From Pseudomonas putida (GTDB taxonomy: Bacteria > Pseudomonadota > Gammaproteobacteria > Pseudomonadales > Pseudomonadaceae): a stretch of DNA of 64,000 nt. The notes below the pieces were generated by a model. The model had not been told where the DNA came from. It searched no databases and saw only the letters and a list, made by a program, of their open reading frames with translations. Made by a program: the position numbers and the translations under genes. The stretch is taken from contig NZ_JANHLE010000022.1 in NCBI RefSeq assembly GCF_028682475.1, positions 33,825 through 97,824 on the forward strand, written 5' to 3'. Of the stretch, positions 23,326 to 32,145 are shown piece after piece. Within the stretch, counting starts at the first letter, position 1. Every line of letters starts with the position of its first letter.

Positions 23326-26202
23326 ATGTCCCAGTCGCCGTCCCTCAGCCAACTGCACGACCCCAATCCATTTCTGCGTCGCCACCTGGGGCCTGATGCC
23401 TCGGAGCAGCAGGCGATGCTTCAGCGGCTTAGTCTGAGCAGCCGCGGTGAGTTGATCGAGCAAACCGTGCCGCCGGGCATTCGCCTGAACCGGCCACTGG
23501 ACCTGCCCGCCGCCCTGGACGAGCAGGCCGCCCTGAAAAAGCTCAAGGGCTACGCCGAGCAGAACCAGGTGTGGACCAGCCTGATCGGCATGGGCTATCA
23601 CGGCACGATTACGCCGAACGTCATCTTGCGCAACGTCTTGGAAAACCCGGGCTGGTACACCGCCTACACGCCTTATCAGCCGGAAATTGCCCAGGGCCGC
23701 CTGGAAGCCTTGCTGAATTTCCAGCAGATGATCATCGACCTCACCGGTCTGGACCTGGCTAACGCCTCCTTGCTCGATGAAGCCACCGCGGCCGCGGAAG
23801 CCATGGCCCTGGCCAAACGCATGGCCAAGTCGAAAAGCAATGTGTTCTTTGCCGATGAGCACTGCCATCCCCAGACCCTGTCGGTGCTGCAGACCCGTGC
23901 CGAAGGTTTCGGCTTCGAACTGGTTATCGACGCTGTGGATAACCTTGGCAATTACCAGGTGTTCGGGGCTTTGTTGCAGTACCCCGATACCCATGGCGAG
24001 ATCCGCGACCTGCGGCCGTTGATCGAGCAACTGCACAAACAGCATGCGTTGGCTTGCGTTGCCGCCGACCTGCTCAGCCTGCTGATGTTGACCCCACCGG
24101 GTGAGCAGGGTGCCGATGTGGTGCTGGGCACCTCACAGCGCTTTGGCGTGCCGATGGGCTATGGCGGTCCGCATGCCGCCTATTTTGCCTGCCGGGATGA
24201 GTTCAAGCGGGCCATGCCCGGGCGCATCATCGGCGTGTCCAAAGATGCCCGCAGTAACGTGGCGTTGCGCATGGCCCTGCAGACCCGCGAACAGCATATC
24301 CGCCGCGAGAAGGCCAACTCCAACATCTGCACGGCGCAGGTGCTGCTGGCCAACATCGCAGCGTTCTATGCGGTGTATCACGGCCCGGAAGGCTTGCAGC
24401 GCATAGCCCAGCGCGTGCATGCGCTGACCTTCGTCCTTGCGGCGGGGCTGGAGAGCAAAGGCATCAAGCGTCTCAACCAGCACTTCTTCGACACCCTGAC
24501 CCTGGAAGTCGGCGGCAGTCAGACGGCGATCATCGAAAGCGCCGAGGCGGCGCAGATCAACCTGCGCATCCTCGGTCGTGGCCGGTTGGGCGTGAGTCTC
24601 GACGAGACCTGTGACGAAACCACGGTACTGCGTCTGTTCGATATCTTCCTTGGTGCCGACCACGGCCTGGATATCGCCAGCCTCGATGCCCTGGCCTTGC
24701 CGGAAGGTATTCCGGCGGCGCTGGCGCGGCACTCGACCTTCCTCACCCATCCGGTGTTCAACCTGCACCACAGCGAAACCGAGATGCTGCGTTATCTCAA
24801 ACAGCTGGAGAACAAGGACCTGGCACTGAATCAGGCGATGATCCCGCTGGGCTCCTGCACCATGAAACTCAATGCCAGCAGCGAGATGATCCCGATCACC
24901 TGGCCAGGCTTTGCCCTGGTCCATCCGTTTGCCCCCGCGGCACAGGTACAGGGTTACAAGGCGATGATCGATGAGCTGGAAGCCTGGCTGTGTGCGATCA
25001 CCGGCTTCGACGCCATCTGCATGCAACCCAACTCCGGTGCCCAGGGCGAGTATGCCGGGCTGATGGCCATTGCCAAATATCACCGCAGTCGGCATCAGCC
25101 TCATCGCGATATCTGCCTGATTCCTTCATCAGCCCACGGCACCAACCCGGCGTCGGCGCAGATGGCGGGGATGCAGGTGGTGATCGTCGAGTGTGACGAG
25201 GCCGGCAACGTCGATCTGGCTGATCTCAAGGACAAGGCACAGGCGGCGGGTGAGCGCTTGTCGTGCCTGATGGCGACCTATCCGTCGACCCATGGCGTGT
25301 ATGAAGAGGGCATCAGCGAAATCTGCGAAGTCATCCACAAGCAGGGTGGCCAAGTGTACATGGATGGCGCCAACCTCAATGCCCAGGTCGGCCTGACCCG
25401 GCCGGCCGATATCGGTGCCGATGTCTCACACATGAACCTGCACAAGACTTTCTGCATTCCCCACGGCGGTGGCGGCCCGGGCATGGGCCCGATTGGTGTG
25501 CGTGCGCACCTGGCGCCGTTCGTTGCCAGCCACCCGGTGATACCGGTTCCCGGCCCGGACCCGAAGAACACTGCGGTGAGTGCCGCGCCCTGGGGTAGCG
25601 CGAGCATTCTGCCGATCAGCTGGATGTACATCGCCATGATGGGCCAGCAACTGGCCGATGCCAGTGAGGTGTCGATTCTTTCTGCCAACTACCTGGCCGA
25701 GCAGTTGGGTGGCGCATTCCCGGTGCTCTATCGGGGGCGCAATGGGCGGGTGGCGCACGAATGCATCCTCGACCTGCGGCCGCTGAAAGCCATGACCGGG
25801 ATCAGTGAGGAGGATGTGGCCAAGCGCCTGATGGATTACGGTTTTCATGCCCCGACCATGTCGTTCCCGGTGCCGGGCACCCTGATGGTCGAGCCGACCG
25901 AGAGCGAGTCGAAGGCCGAGCTGGATCGCTTCGTCGAGGCGATGCTGAGCATTCGTGCGGAAATCCGTGAAGTGCAGGACGGCAACTGGCCGGCAGAAGA
26001 CAACCCGCTCAAGCATGCGCCGCATACCTTGGCGGATGTACTTGGGGTGTGGGAGCGGCCTTACAGCATTGCCCAGGGCGTTGCGCCCAGTGAGCATGTG
26101 CGCCTGTACAAGTACTGGCCGGCGGTTAATCGGGTGGACAATGTGTTCGGTGACAGGAACCTGTTCTGTGCCTGTGTGCCGGTGGAGGATTACCGGAGCT
26201 GA
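23326..26202 (+). CDS. gcvP: Glycine dehydrogenase (decarboxylating), P protein
   Basis: 958 residues from the ATG at 23326 with GAAGAGAGAG upstream; the fused single-chain form. It is a PLP enzyme that decarboxylates glycine and loads H protein. The cofactor lysine is K707 in HMNLHKTFCIPHGGGGPGMGPIG. The N-terminal half (LRRHLGPD..., MGYHGTITPNVILRN) and C-terminal half show the internal duplication of the family. Its stop is immediately followed by a REP pair that separates it from the convergent DUF2388 gene. Confidence 0.97.
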   Translation: MSQSPSLSQLHDPNPFLRRHLGPDASEQQAMLQRLSLSSRGELIEQTVPPGIRLNRPLDLPAALDEQAALKKLKGYAEQNQVWTSLIGMGYHGTITPNVILRNVLENPGWYTAYTPYQPEIAQGRLEALLNFQQMIIDLTGLDLANASLLDEATAAAEAMALAKRMAKSKSNVFFADEHCHPQTLSVLQTRAEGFGFELVIDAVDNLGNYQVFGALLQYPDTHGEIRDLRPLIEQLHKQHALACVAADLLSLLMLTPPGEQGADVVLGTSQRFGVPMGYGGPHAAYFACRDEFKRAMPGRIIGVSKDARSNVALRMALQTREQHIRREKANSNICTAQVLLANIAAFYAVYHGPEGLQRIAQRVHALTFVLAAGLESKGIKRLNQHFFDTLTLEVGGSQTAIIESAEAAQINLRILGRGRLGVSLDETCDETTVLRLFDIFLGADHGLDIASLDALALPEGIPAALARHSTFLTHPVFNLHHSETEMLRYLKQLENKDLALNQAMIPLGSCTMKLNASSEMIPITWPGFALVHPFAPAAQVQGYKAMIDELEAWLCAITGFDAICMQPNSGAQGEYAGLMAIAKYHRSRHQPHRDICLIPSSAHGTNPASAQMAGMQVVIVECDEAGNVDLADLKDKAQAAGERLSCLMATYPSTHGVYEEGISEICEVIHKQGGQVYMDGANLNAQVGLTRPADIGADVSHMNLHKTFCIPHGGGGPGMGPIGVRAHLAPFVASHPVIPVPGPDPKNTAVSAAPWGSASILPISWMYIAMMGQQLADASEVSILSANYLAEQLGGAFPVLYRGRNGRVAHECILDLRPLKAMTGISEEDVAKRLMDYGFHAPTMSFPVPGTLMVEPTESESKAELDRFVEAMLSIRAEIREVQDGNWPAEDNPLKHAPHTLADVLGVWERPYSIAQGVAPSEHVRLYKYWPAVNRVDNVFGDRNLFCACVPVEDYRS

Positions 26203-26252
26203 TCGCGGGGCAAGCCCGCTCCCGCCAGTGGGAGCGGGCTTGCCCCGCGATG
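26202..26252. repeat. REP pair between gcvP and the DUF2388 gene
   Basis: Units 26202-26226 and 26228-26252 are near-perfect inverted copies (GGGGCAAGCCCGCTCC and GGAGCGGGCTTGCCCC) with one base between. They fill the whole intergenic space, starting at the last base of the gcvP stop codon. Confidence 0.9.
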
Positions 26253-26254
26253 AA

Positions 26255-26569
26255 TTACTGCGCTACCGCATTCTTGGCCAGGATCGCCTGGGCCAGGTCC
26301 ATATCGCTGACCTCAAGGCCAGGATTGTCGGCCCGGACTTTCTGGATAGCCGATTCCAGGTACGGGCCACGAATTGCGCCTTCGCTGGCAACGAAGCTAC
26401 CGGCATCATCCTGTGCGGCGATGACCAGTTTGTGATCCTTCGACGTCAGGTAGGAGGAAGCGGTGGTCGCGCCGGAGGAAATGACATTGCGCCAGAATGT
26501 ATCGGCCATGGCCGAACCGACTGGCACGGAGAGCAGGGCAAGGGTCGCGACTGCAAGTTTGAGACGCAT
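26255..26569 (-). CDS. DUF2388 family exported protein
   Basis: 104 residues. A signal peptide (MRLKLAVATLALLSVPVGSAMA, cut before DTFWRN) leads to a short mature protein of about 80 residues, with ISSGATTASSYLTSKDHKLVIAAQDDAGSFVAS and EGAIRGPYLESAIQKVR matching DUF2388, a Pseudomonas-centred family of unknown function. GGAG sits 10 bases upstream of the ATG. It is probably periplasmic. It is downstream of, and in the same orientation as, the orphan GspE-like gene, but nothing links the functions. Confidence 0.85.
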   Translation of the reverse strand: MRLKLAVATLALLSVPVGSAMADTFWRNVISSGATTASSYLTSKDHKLVIAAQDDAGSFVASEGAIRGPYLESAIQKVRADNPGLEVSDMDLAQAILAKNAVAQ

Positions 26570-26623
26570 CTACGGGTGACTCCAACTGAGGTTAACTGGC
26601 AGGTTGGATCGGTTCGCCCGCCG

Positions 26624-28333
26624 CTAGTTCCCTGGTGCAACACGCAGCACTTCCGCCGCCGTGGTCAGGCCTTTCGCCACCTTCTGTGCGCCGCGCTGGT
26701 GCAGGCTCGTCAGGCCTTCGTCGCGGGCTTGCCGGCGCAACATGGCCAGGTCGGTATCGTCGCAAATCTGGCTGCTCAGCCGTTCGTCCATGCACAGCAG
26801 TTCATGGATACCGGTACGCCCGTGATAGCCGGTCTGCCGGCACGCATTGCAACCTTTGGCCTGATAACCGGCTTCACCTTCCGGCGCCGGGACTTTGCAG
26901 GCCCGGCACAGCGTACGTACCAGGCGCTGGGCCATGACCCCGATCAGTCCGGCCTTGATCAAGTGCGGTGCGACACCTAGCTCAAGCAGGCGGTTGATGG
27001 CGCTGCAGGCGTCGTTGCTGTGCAGGGTGGAGAGCACCAGGTGACCGGTCAGTGCTGCCTGGAAGGCCACCTGGGCGGTTTCCAGGTCGCGGATTTCACC
27101 GATCATGATGATGTCCGGGTCCTGGCGCAGCAGGGCGCGGGCGCCTTCGGCAAAACCCAGGTCAATGGCCGGATGGACCTGCAGCTGGTTGAAGCCGGGT
27201 TCGACCATTTCGATCGGGTCTTCGACGGTACACAGGTTGACCTGCGGTGTGGCCAGGTACTTGAGGGTGGCGTACAGGGTGCTGGTCTTGCCGGACCCGG
27301 TCGGCCCGGTGACCAGGATCAGGCCGTGGCGCTGGCCGATCAGCGCTTGCCAGCGCAGCAGGTCGTCACCCTCCAGCCCTAGCTGGCGCAAGTCCTGCTG
27401 CAGCAGGGTGGGGTCGAAAATGCGCAACACCAGCTTTTCACCGAAGGTGGTGGGCAGGGTCGACAGACGCAGCTCGACTTCGTTGCCAGCCGCCAGGCGG
27501 GTCTTGATCCGGCCATCCTGGGGGCGGCGCTTTTCCGCAACGTTCATGCGCCCAAGGGTTTTCAGGCGGCTGATGATCGCCAGGGTGACCTCGGCGGGGA
27601 ACTGATAGACCGGGTGCAGCAAGCCGTCGATGCGAAAGCGCAAATGGCCCTGGTCGCGCCGGGGTTCCAGATGGATATCGCTGGCGCGTTGATCGAAAGC
27701 GTACTGCAGCAGCCAGTCGACGATGGTGACGATATGGGCATCATCGTCTTCGCGCTGCTGGCCGTTTTCACCCAGTTCGAGCAGTTGTTCAAGACTGCCC
27801 GGTGAAGACGAAGCGATTGGCTGGCGGCTGGCACCGTTGACCGAGCGGGCGAGGTGGAAGAACGCCTGACTGAACTGGCGAATCTGCACGGGGCTGGCCA
27901 GCACGTGCTTGATCGGGCGTCGCAGGACCTGGGCCAGATCGGCTTCCCAGGACCTGACATAGGGCTCGGCGCTGGCCACGGTGACGGCAAGGTTATCCAC
28001 AGCAATCGCCAGAATGCCGTGACGCCGGGCAAAGGCTGCGGACATCAGGCCAGTGGTGGCGTTGAGGTCGAGTTGCAGCGGGTCGATGTACAGGTACGGC
28101 AGTCCGGCCTGTTTGGCCAGCCACTGGCACAGGGTTTCCAGGTCCAGGCGCTGTCCGGGTTGGCGTGGATCAGGCAGGGCCTGGCGGGCGATGTGCTCGA
28201 GCGGGTGGACGTCGCTGGCCAGGTGATGCGTTCGCAGTAGCTGAGCGGCGTCCGGGTTGATGAGTCGAGCGTCGAGCAGGTCGGTCAGCAGGCCGTCCAG
28301 GCTCAGCCTGCGATCCTCGTCGCTGACAGTCAT
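26624..28333 (-). CDS. Orphan GspE/PilB-family secretion ATPase
   Basis: 569 residues from the ATG at 28333. N-terminal MshEN-like region (1-150), then the hexameric motor: Walker A GPTGSGKTSTLYATL, Asp box TVEDPIEMVEPG, Walker B DPDIIMIGEIRDLETA and His box TGHLVLSTLHSNDA. A tetracysteine zinc element (CRACK...GCNACRQTGYHGRTGIHELL) sits near the C-terminus. These proteins power type II secretion, type IV pilus assembly or related machines. No other secretin, pseudopilin or inner-membrane partner is nearby, so it is an orphan; which machine it drives, if any, is unknown. Confidence 0.88.
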   Translation of the reverse strand: MTVSDEDRRLSLDGLLTDLLDARLINPDAAQLLRTHHLASDVHPLEHIARQALPDPRQPGQRLDLETLCQWLAKQAGLPYLYIDPLQLDLNATTGLMSAAFARRHGILAIAVDNLAVTVASAEPYVRSWEADLAQVLRRPIKHVLASPVQIRQFSQAFFHLARSVNGASRQPIASSSPGSLEQLLELGENGQQREDDDAHIVTIVDWLLQYAFDQRASDIHLEPRRDQGHLRFRIDGLLHPVYQFPAEVTLAIISRLKTLGRMNVAEKRRPQDGRIKTRLAAGNEVELRLSTLPTTFGEKLVLRIFDPTLLQQDLRQLGLEGDDLLRWQALIGQRHGLILVTGPTGSGKTSTLYATLKYLATPQVNLCTVEDPIEMVEPGFNQLQVHPAIDLGFAEGARALLRQDPDIIMIGEIRDLETAQVAFQAALTGHLVLSTLHSNDACSAINRLLELGVAPHLIKAGLIGVMAQRLVRTLCRACKVPAPEGEAGYQAKGCNACRQTGYHGRTGIHELLCMDERLSSQICDDTDLAMLRRQARDEGLTSLHQRGAQKVAKGLTTAAEVLRVAPGN

Positions 28334-28432
28334 GTGGCGTCCTTGCCTTGCTGCCTGAAGGGGTGGCAAACACAAGCGTAGTTGACTCTGGGCAATAGCA
28401 AGGACGATCTGCGTATCCGGGCATTTCCAGGC

Positions 28433-28753
28433 TCAGTCCGGACGCTGGGCCTGTTGCAGGCGGACCTCGTCGACACAGATAAGATTGCGCATTTTCTGGG
28501 CAATGAGTTCGGCGCGGTGCCAGCTCAAACCGGCAATCTCGATCTCGATGTCGAGCAGATCGCCCTGTTGCTTCATCAGCACTTTATGCGGCGTGAGGAA
28601 CTGCAGGGCGAACAGGTTCAACACCCGGCACAGGCTGTCGGGTTCGGCTTCGACCTGCAGATGGTAATGCACGCAGCTGTGGGCACGGCCGACGGCCCAG
28701 ACGTCGTCACGCAGCGGGGTCAGCGGGCTGTCGAAGCGTTCAAGTGCGCTCAT
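28433..28753 (-). CDS. Small ACT-domain-like protein
   Basis: 106 residues from the ATG at 28753 with GGAGA upstream. The beta-alpha-beta pattern (CVHYHLQVEAEPDSLCRVLNLFAL, then LLDIEIEIAGLSWHRAELIAQKMRNLICVDEVRL) resembles an ACT regulatory domain, the fold that binds small ligands such as amino acids. No catalytic domain is attached. It is divergent from an Lrp/AsnC regulator, so it may be a target or partner of that regulator. Family assignment is by pattern only. Confidence 0.6.
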   Translation of the reverse strand: MSALERFDSPLTPLRDDVWAVGRAHSCVHYHLQVEAEPDSLCRVLNLFALQFLTPHKVLMKQQGDLLDIEIEIAGLSWHRAELIAQKMRNLICVDEVRLQQAQRPD

Positions 28754-28828
28754 GGGATTCTCCGGATTCAATGCGAGAAATTTTCACATGCGCAAGCCGG
28801 TATTTTTTCTCTATGATCGACAGATATG

Positions 28829-28854
28829 GCGAATGTTCGACTTGTTCAATTCGC
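28829..28854. promoter_or_regulatory. Dyad-symmetric site in the act/lrp divergent region
   Basis: GCGAAT (28829-28834) and ATTCGC (28849-28854) form a perfect dyad across 14 bases in the 126-bp space between the divergent ACT-like and lrp-like genes, 25 bases before the lrp-like ATG. Lrp-family regulators often bind imperfect palindromes in their own promoters, so this is a reasonable operator candidate. Confidence 0.4.
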
Positions 28855-28879
28855 AAAAGCGCACATTGTGAGAATAGTT

Positions 28880-29350
28880 ATGCAAAGCGAACTGGATGCT
28901 TATGACCGCCGCATTCTGGCCCTGCTGCAGGAGGACGCTTCGCTGTCCAGCGCGCAGATTGCCGAGCGTGTCGGTCTTTCGCAGTCACCCTGCTGGCGAC
29001 GGATTCAGCGCTTGAAGGAGGAGGGGGTGATACGCGGCCAGGTGACCTTGCTCGACCGCAAGAAGATCGGCCTGAACACGCAGATTTTCGCCGAGGTCAA
29101 ACTCAATGCCCACGGGCGCTCCAACTTCACCGAATTCACCGAGGCGATTCGCGGGTTTCCGGAGGTGCTGGAGTGTTATGTGCTGATGGGCGCGGTGGAT
29201 TTTCTGTTGCGCATTGTCACCCCGGACATCGAAGCCTACGAACGGTTTTTCTTCGAGAAGCTGTCGATGGTACCGGGGATCCAGGAGGTCAACTCGATCG
29301 TGGCCTTGTCCGAAATCAAGTCCACGACCAGTCTACCGGTGCTGCGCTAG
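28880..29350 (+). CDS. Lrp/AsnC family transcriptional regulator
   Basis: 156 residues from the ATG at 28880 (MQSELDAYDRRILALLQEDA), the standard Lrp start; an in-frame ATG at 28826 would add 18 unlike residues. The N-terminal helix-turn-helix is SSAQIAERVGLSQSPCWRRIQRLKEEGVI. The C-terminal RAM/AsnC effector domain includes VLECYVLMGAVDFLLRIVTPDIEAYERFF. These proteins assemble as octamers and respond to amino acids. Its stop lies 3 bases from the stop of the convergent CYTH-CHAD gene. Target genes unknown, possibly the divergent ACT-like gene and itself. Confidence 0.92.
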   Translation: MQSELDAYDRRILALLQEDASLSSAQIAERVGLSQSPCWRRIQRLKEEGVIRGQVTLLDRKKIGLNTQIFAEVKLNAHGRSNFTEFTEAIRGFPEVLECYVLMGAVDFLLRIVTPDIEAYERFFFEKLSMVPGIQEVNSIVALSEIKSTTSLPVLR

Positions 29351-29353
29351 GGC

Positions 29354-30745
29354 TTACTTGCGCAGCAGATGCTTCCAGCCGCGGCTCTGGAACACGGCCA
29401 TGGCCTGATCGGCACGGGCTTGCAGAACTTCGCTGCGCACCTCAGCTTCCACTTCGTCGCTGATCGACTGGTTGGCCAGCTCGTGCAGCTTGTTCAACTC
29501 ACCGAACAGGCGGTCCAGATCCGGGCTCTCCAGCACCTGACGGGCATGGTGCAGCCAGGCCAGCAGACGCTCGATACGCGGCAGCTGTTCGGCCAGGTCT
29601 TCCGGCTGGCGATGGTACAGCGGCAGGTTCAGGGCCTTGGCCTCGTCGGCCAGCAGCACGTTCAGCCAGTTGCCCAGCTGTGCTGCGCCTTGACGGTCGC
29701 CGCGCTTGTTGCGCTCGACGGTCCAGCCACGGGCCAGCAGCCAGCGCGAGGTTTCCAGGGAGAACTGACCCCAGCGGGTGTCCAGCAGCTCTTCGGCGAA
29801 CTGCTCGGGGGCGGCACGGCGCACGTCTTCGTCGTCATTGCCGGCCAGTACCAGCGGGCGCCAGTCTTCCAGCAGCGCGTCGAGGCTGCTGCGCAGGGCG
29901 GCGGTGGTGGTACGCGGCGCGGCCTGACCGAGGCTGCTGGCCAGCGCGCGCAGTTCGGCCAGGGCCTGAACCCAGTCCTGCAGCAGGCGCCAGTGGCCAT
30001 TGAAACGGTATTGTTCGGCCAGGCGCTGGCTGGCGCCGAGCAGTTGCCAGCCGAGGGCGGCGAAGGCGTCGTCCAGGGGCATTTCGGCGCTCAGTTCGGC
30101 AGCCGGCAGGCTCAGCGCGTAGCTGGCCGGATCGAGCAGGCGATAACCGCGTTCGGCCTTGCTGATGTCGCAGGGGAACAGCGGCAGGGTAGCGGACAGT
30201 TCGGCGGCCAGTTCCAGCAGCGCTTCCGGTTCACCTTCGCGTAGTTCCAGCTCCAGCTCGCAGATTTCTTCCTTCTGCTTGCCAGCGACCACGGTGCCCA
30301 GGTCCAGGGCTGCTTCGATGACCACTTTGGCTTTGCCGCGGCCCCAGGCGATTTCCGCGTATTCGCGGGTGAAATCGGTGGTGAACAGCGCTTTGATGGC
30401 CTTTTTGTCCAGCTCGGCGAGTTCGGCCGGCCAGCATTGCTCGTCAAGTTTCTTCAGGTCCAGCTTGGCCTTGGGCAGCTGCCACTCGTGCTCGTTGCGC
30501 TGGGACAGGCCAGCGACGCTCTGGCCGCGGGTCTTGAGGGTCTGGATGACCGCTTCGCCGTCGCGGCGCAGGCGCAGTGCGACCTTGGCGGCGGCCAGGT
30601 CACGCTCCGGGGTGTCGAAGTACTGGTTGAGCAGCTCGCGCTGCTGCCAGCCAGACTTGTTGCGCTTCTTCAGCAATGGGTGTTCGCGCAGCGCGGCGAG
30701 GGTCTCGCGGCTGACCCGCAGTTTGATTTCGGTTTCTTTGTGCAT
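29354..30745 (-). CDS. CYTH-CHAD domain protein (inorganic triphosphatase type)
   Basis: 463 residues from the ATG at 30745; longer upstream frames are not conserved. Residues 1-200 form a CYTH domain with the ExExK signature MHKETEIKLRV and the tunnel lysines and arginines of triphosphate tunnel enzymes (ALRLRRDGEAVIQTLKTRG). Residues about 220-463 are a CHAD helical bundle, which binds polyphosphate. E. coli YgiF has the same architecture and hydrolyses inorganic triphosphate. A role in short-chain polyphosphate metabolism is likely. Confidence 0.88.
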   Translation of the reverse strand: MHKETEIKLRVSRETLAALREHPLLKKRNKSGWQQRELLNQYFDTPERDLAAAKVALRLRRDGEAVIQTLKTRGQSVAGLSQRNEHEWQLPKAKLDLKKLDEQCWPAELAELDKKAIKALFTTDFTREYAEIAWGRGKAKVVIEAALDLGTVVAGKQKEEICELELELREGEPEALLELAAELSATLPLFPCDISKAERGYRLLDPASYALSLPAAELSAEMPLDDAFAALGWQLLGASQRLAEQYRFNGHWRLLQDWVQALAELRALASSLGQAAPRTTTAALRSSLDALLEDWRPLVLAGNDDEDVRRAAPEQFAEELLDTRWGQFSLETSRWLLARGWTVERNKRGDRQGAAQLGNWLNVLLADEAKALNLPLYHRQPEDLAEQLPRIERLLAWLHHARQVLESPDLDRLFGELNKLHELANQSISDEVEAEVRSEVLQARADQAMAVFQSRGWKHLLRK

Positions 30746-30872
30746 TGCTGGGTAATCCAGGCTCGGATGACAGGGAGCGTCTTGGCCGTGCAGTGTACAG
30801 GACTCGGCCGCCGACGGTTTATTCCAGGTGCCCGATGGCCCTATGATGGGTTTCGCCTCAAGGAGAACGCGC

Positions 30873-32030
30873 ATGCCGCTGCCATCGCTCAAAGACCAGT
30901 TCGCCGCGCTGATTGCCGCGCCTTCGGTCAGCTGTACCCAGCCTGCGCTGGACCAGTCCAATCGCGCGGTAATCGACTTGCTGGCGGGCTGGCTCGGTGA
31001 TCTGGGCTTTGCCTGCGATATCCAGCAGGTGACGCCGGGCAAGTTCAACCTGCTCGCCAGTTACGGCAGCGGCCCGGGCGGGCTGGTGCTGGCCGGGCAC
31101 AGCGATACCGTGCCCTATGACCCGGGGCTGTGGCAGACCGATCCATTGAAGCTGACCGAAGTCGACGGGTGCTGGGTCGGCCTTGGCAGTTGCGACATGA
31201 AAGGCTTCTTCGCCTTGATCATCGAGGCGGTGCAGCCGTTGCTGGCCCATGATTTCAAGCAGCCGCTGCTGATTCTCGCCACCTGCGACGAAGAAAGCTC
31301 GATGTCCGGCGCCCGTGCCCTGGCCGAAGCCGGTCGTCCCTTGGGCCGGGCGGCGGTGATCGGCGAGCCGACCGGACTCAAACCGATCCGCTTGCACAAG
31401 GGGGTGATGATGGAGCGCATCGACATCCTCGGCCGCAGCGGCCATTCGTCGGATCCAAGCCTGGGCCACAGCGCGCTGGAAGCCATGCATCAGGTGATGG
31501 CCGAGCTGATGGGCTTGCGCCGGCAATGGCAGAAAGAATTCAACAACGCCCAGTTCAGTGTGCCGCAGCCGACCCTGAACTTTGGTTGCATCCATGGCGG
31601 CGACAACCCCAACCGCATCTGTGGCCAGTGTGCCCTGGAGTTCGACCTGCGGCCGTTGCCGGGCATGGACCCGGAGGCACTGCGTGCGGCCATCCGCCAG
31701 AAACTGGCGCCTCTGGCTGAGCAGCACCAGGTGAAAATCGACTATGCCCCGCTGTTCCCCGCCGTGCCGCCCTTCGAGCAGAGCGCCGATGCGGAACTGG
31801 TGCGCCTGGCCGAACGTCTTACCGGGCATCGTGCCGAAGCGGTAGCCTTTGGCACCGAAGCGCCTTATCTTCAGCGCCTGGGCTGCGAAACCCTGGTACT
31901 GGGGCCGGGCGACATCGCCTGCGCCCACCAGCCGGGCGAATACCTGGAAATGTCACGCTTGCAGCCTACCGTGCGTCTATTGCGTGAGTTGATCGAACAT
32001 TATTGCCTGAGCCCGGTAATTGCCCGCTGA
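30873..32030 (+). CDS. argE: Acetylornithine deacetylase ArgE
   Basis: 385 residues from the ATG at 30873 with AAGGAGAA upstream. It is an M20-family metallohydrolase that releases ornithine from N-acetylornithine in arginine biosynthesis. Metal-site segments: VLAGHSDTVPYDPGLW (His and Asp), GSCDMKGFFALIIEA (bridging Asp), ATCDEESSMSGARAL (Glu pair) and IGEPTGLKPIRLHKGVMM. Upstream of and in line with argA, with about 115 bp between. Confidence 0.94.
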   Translation: MPLPSLKDQFAALIAAPSVSCTQPALDQSNRAVIDLLAGWLGDLGFACDIQQVTPGKFNLLASYGSGPGGLVLAGHSDTVPYDPGLWQTDPLKLTEVDGCWVGLGSCDMKGFFALIIEAVQPLLAHDFKQPLLILATCDEESSMSGARALAEAGRPLGRAAVIGEPTGLKPIRLHKGVMMERIDILGRSGHSSDPSLGHSALEAMHQVMAELMGLRRQWQKEFNNAQFSVPQPTLNFGCIHGGDNPNRICGQCALEFDLRPLPGMDPEALRAAIRQKLAPLAEQHQVKIDYAPLFPAVPPFEQSADAELVRLAERLTGHRAEAVAFGTEAPYLQRLGCETLVLGPGDIACAHQPGEYLEMSRLQPTVRLLRELIEHYCLSPVIAR

Positions 32031-32145
32031 GTTCAGCCGTTTTGCCAAAGGAGATTGCGCGTGACGCCAAGCCTGTTCCGACGATAACCCTTCGAGCGCT
32101 GTGTGCTTTCCCGTTCTTGTCCCTTTTTCTACAGGCTCTGTGGTT

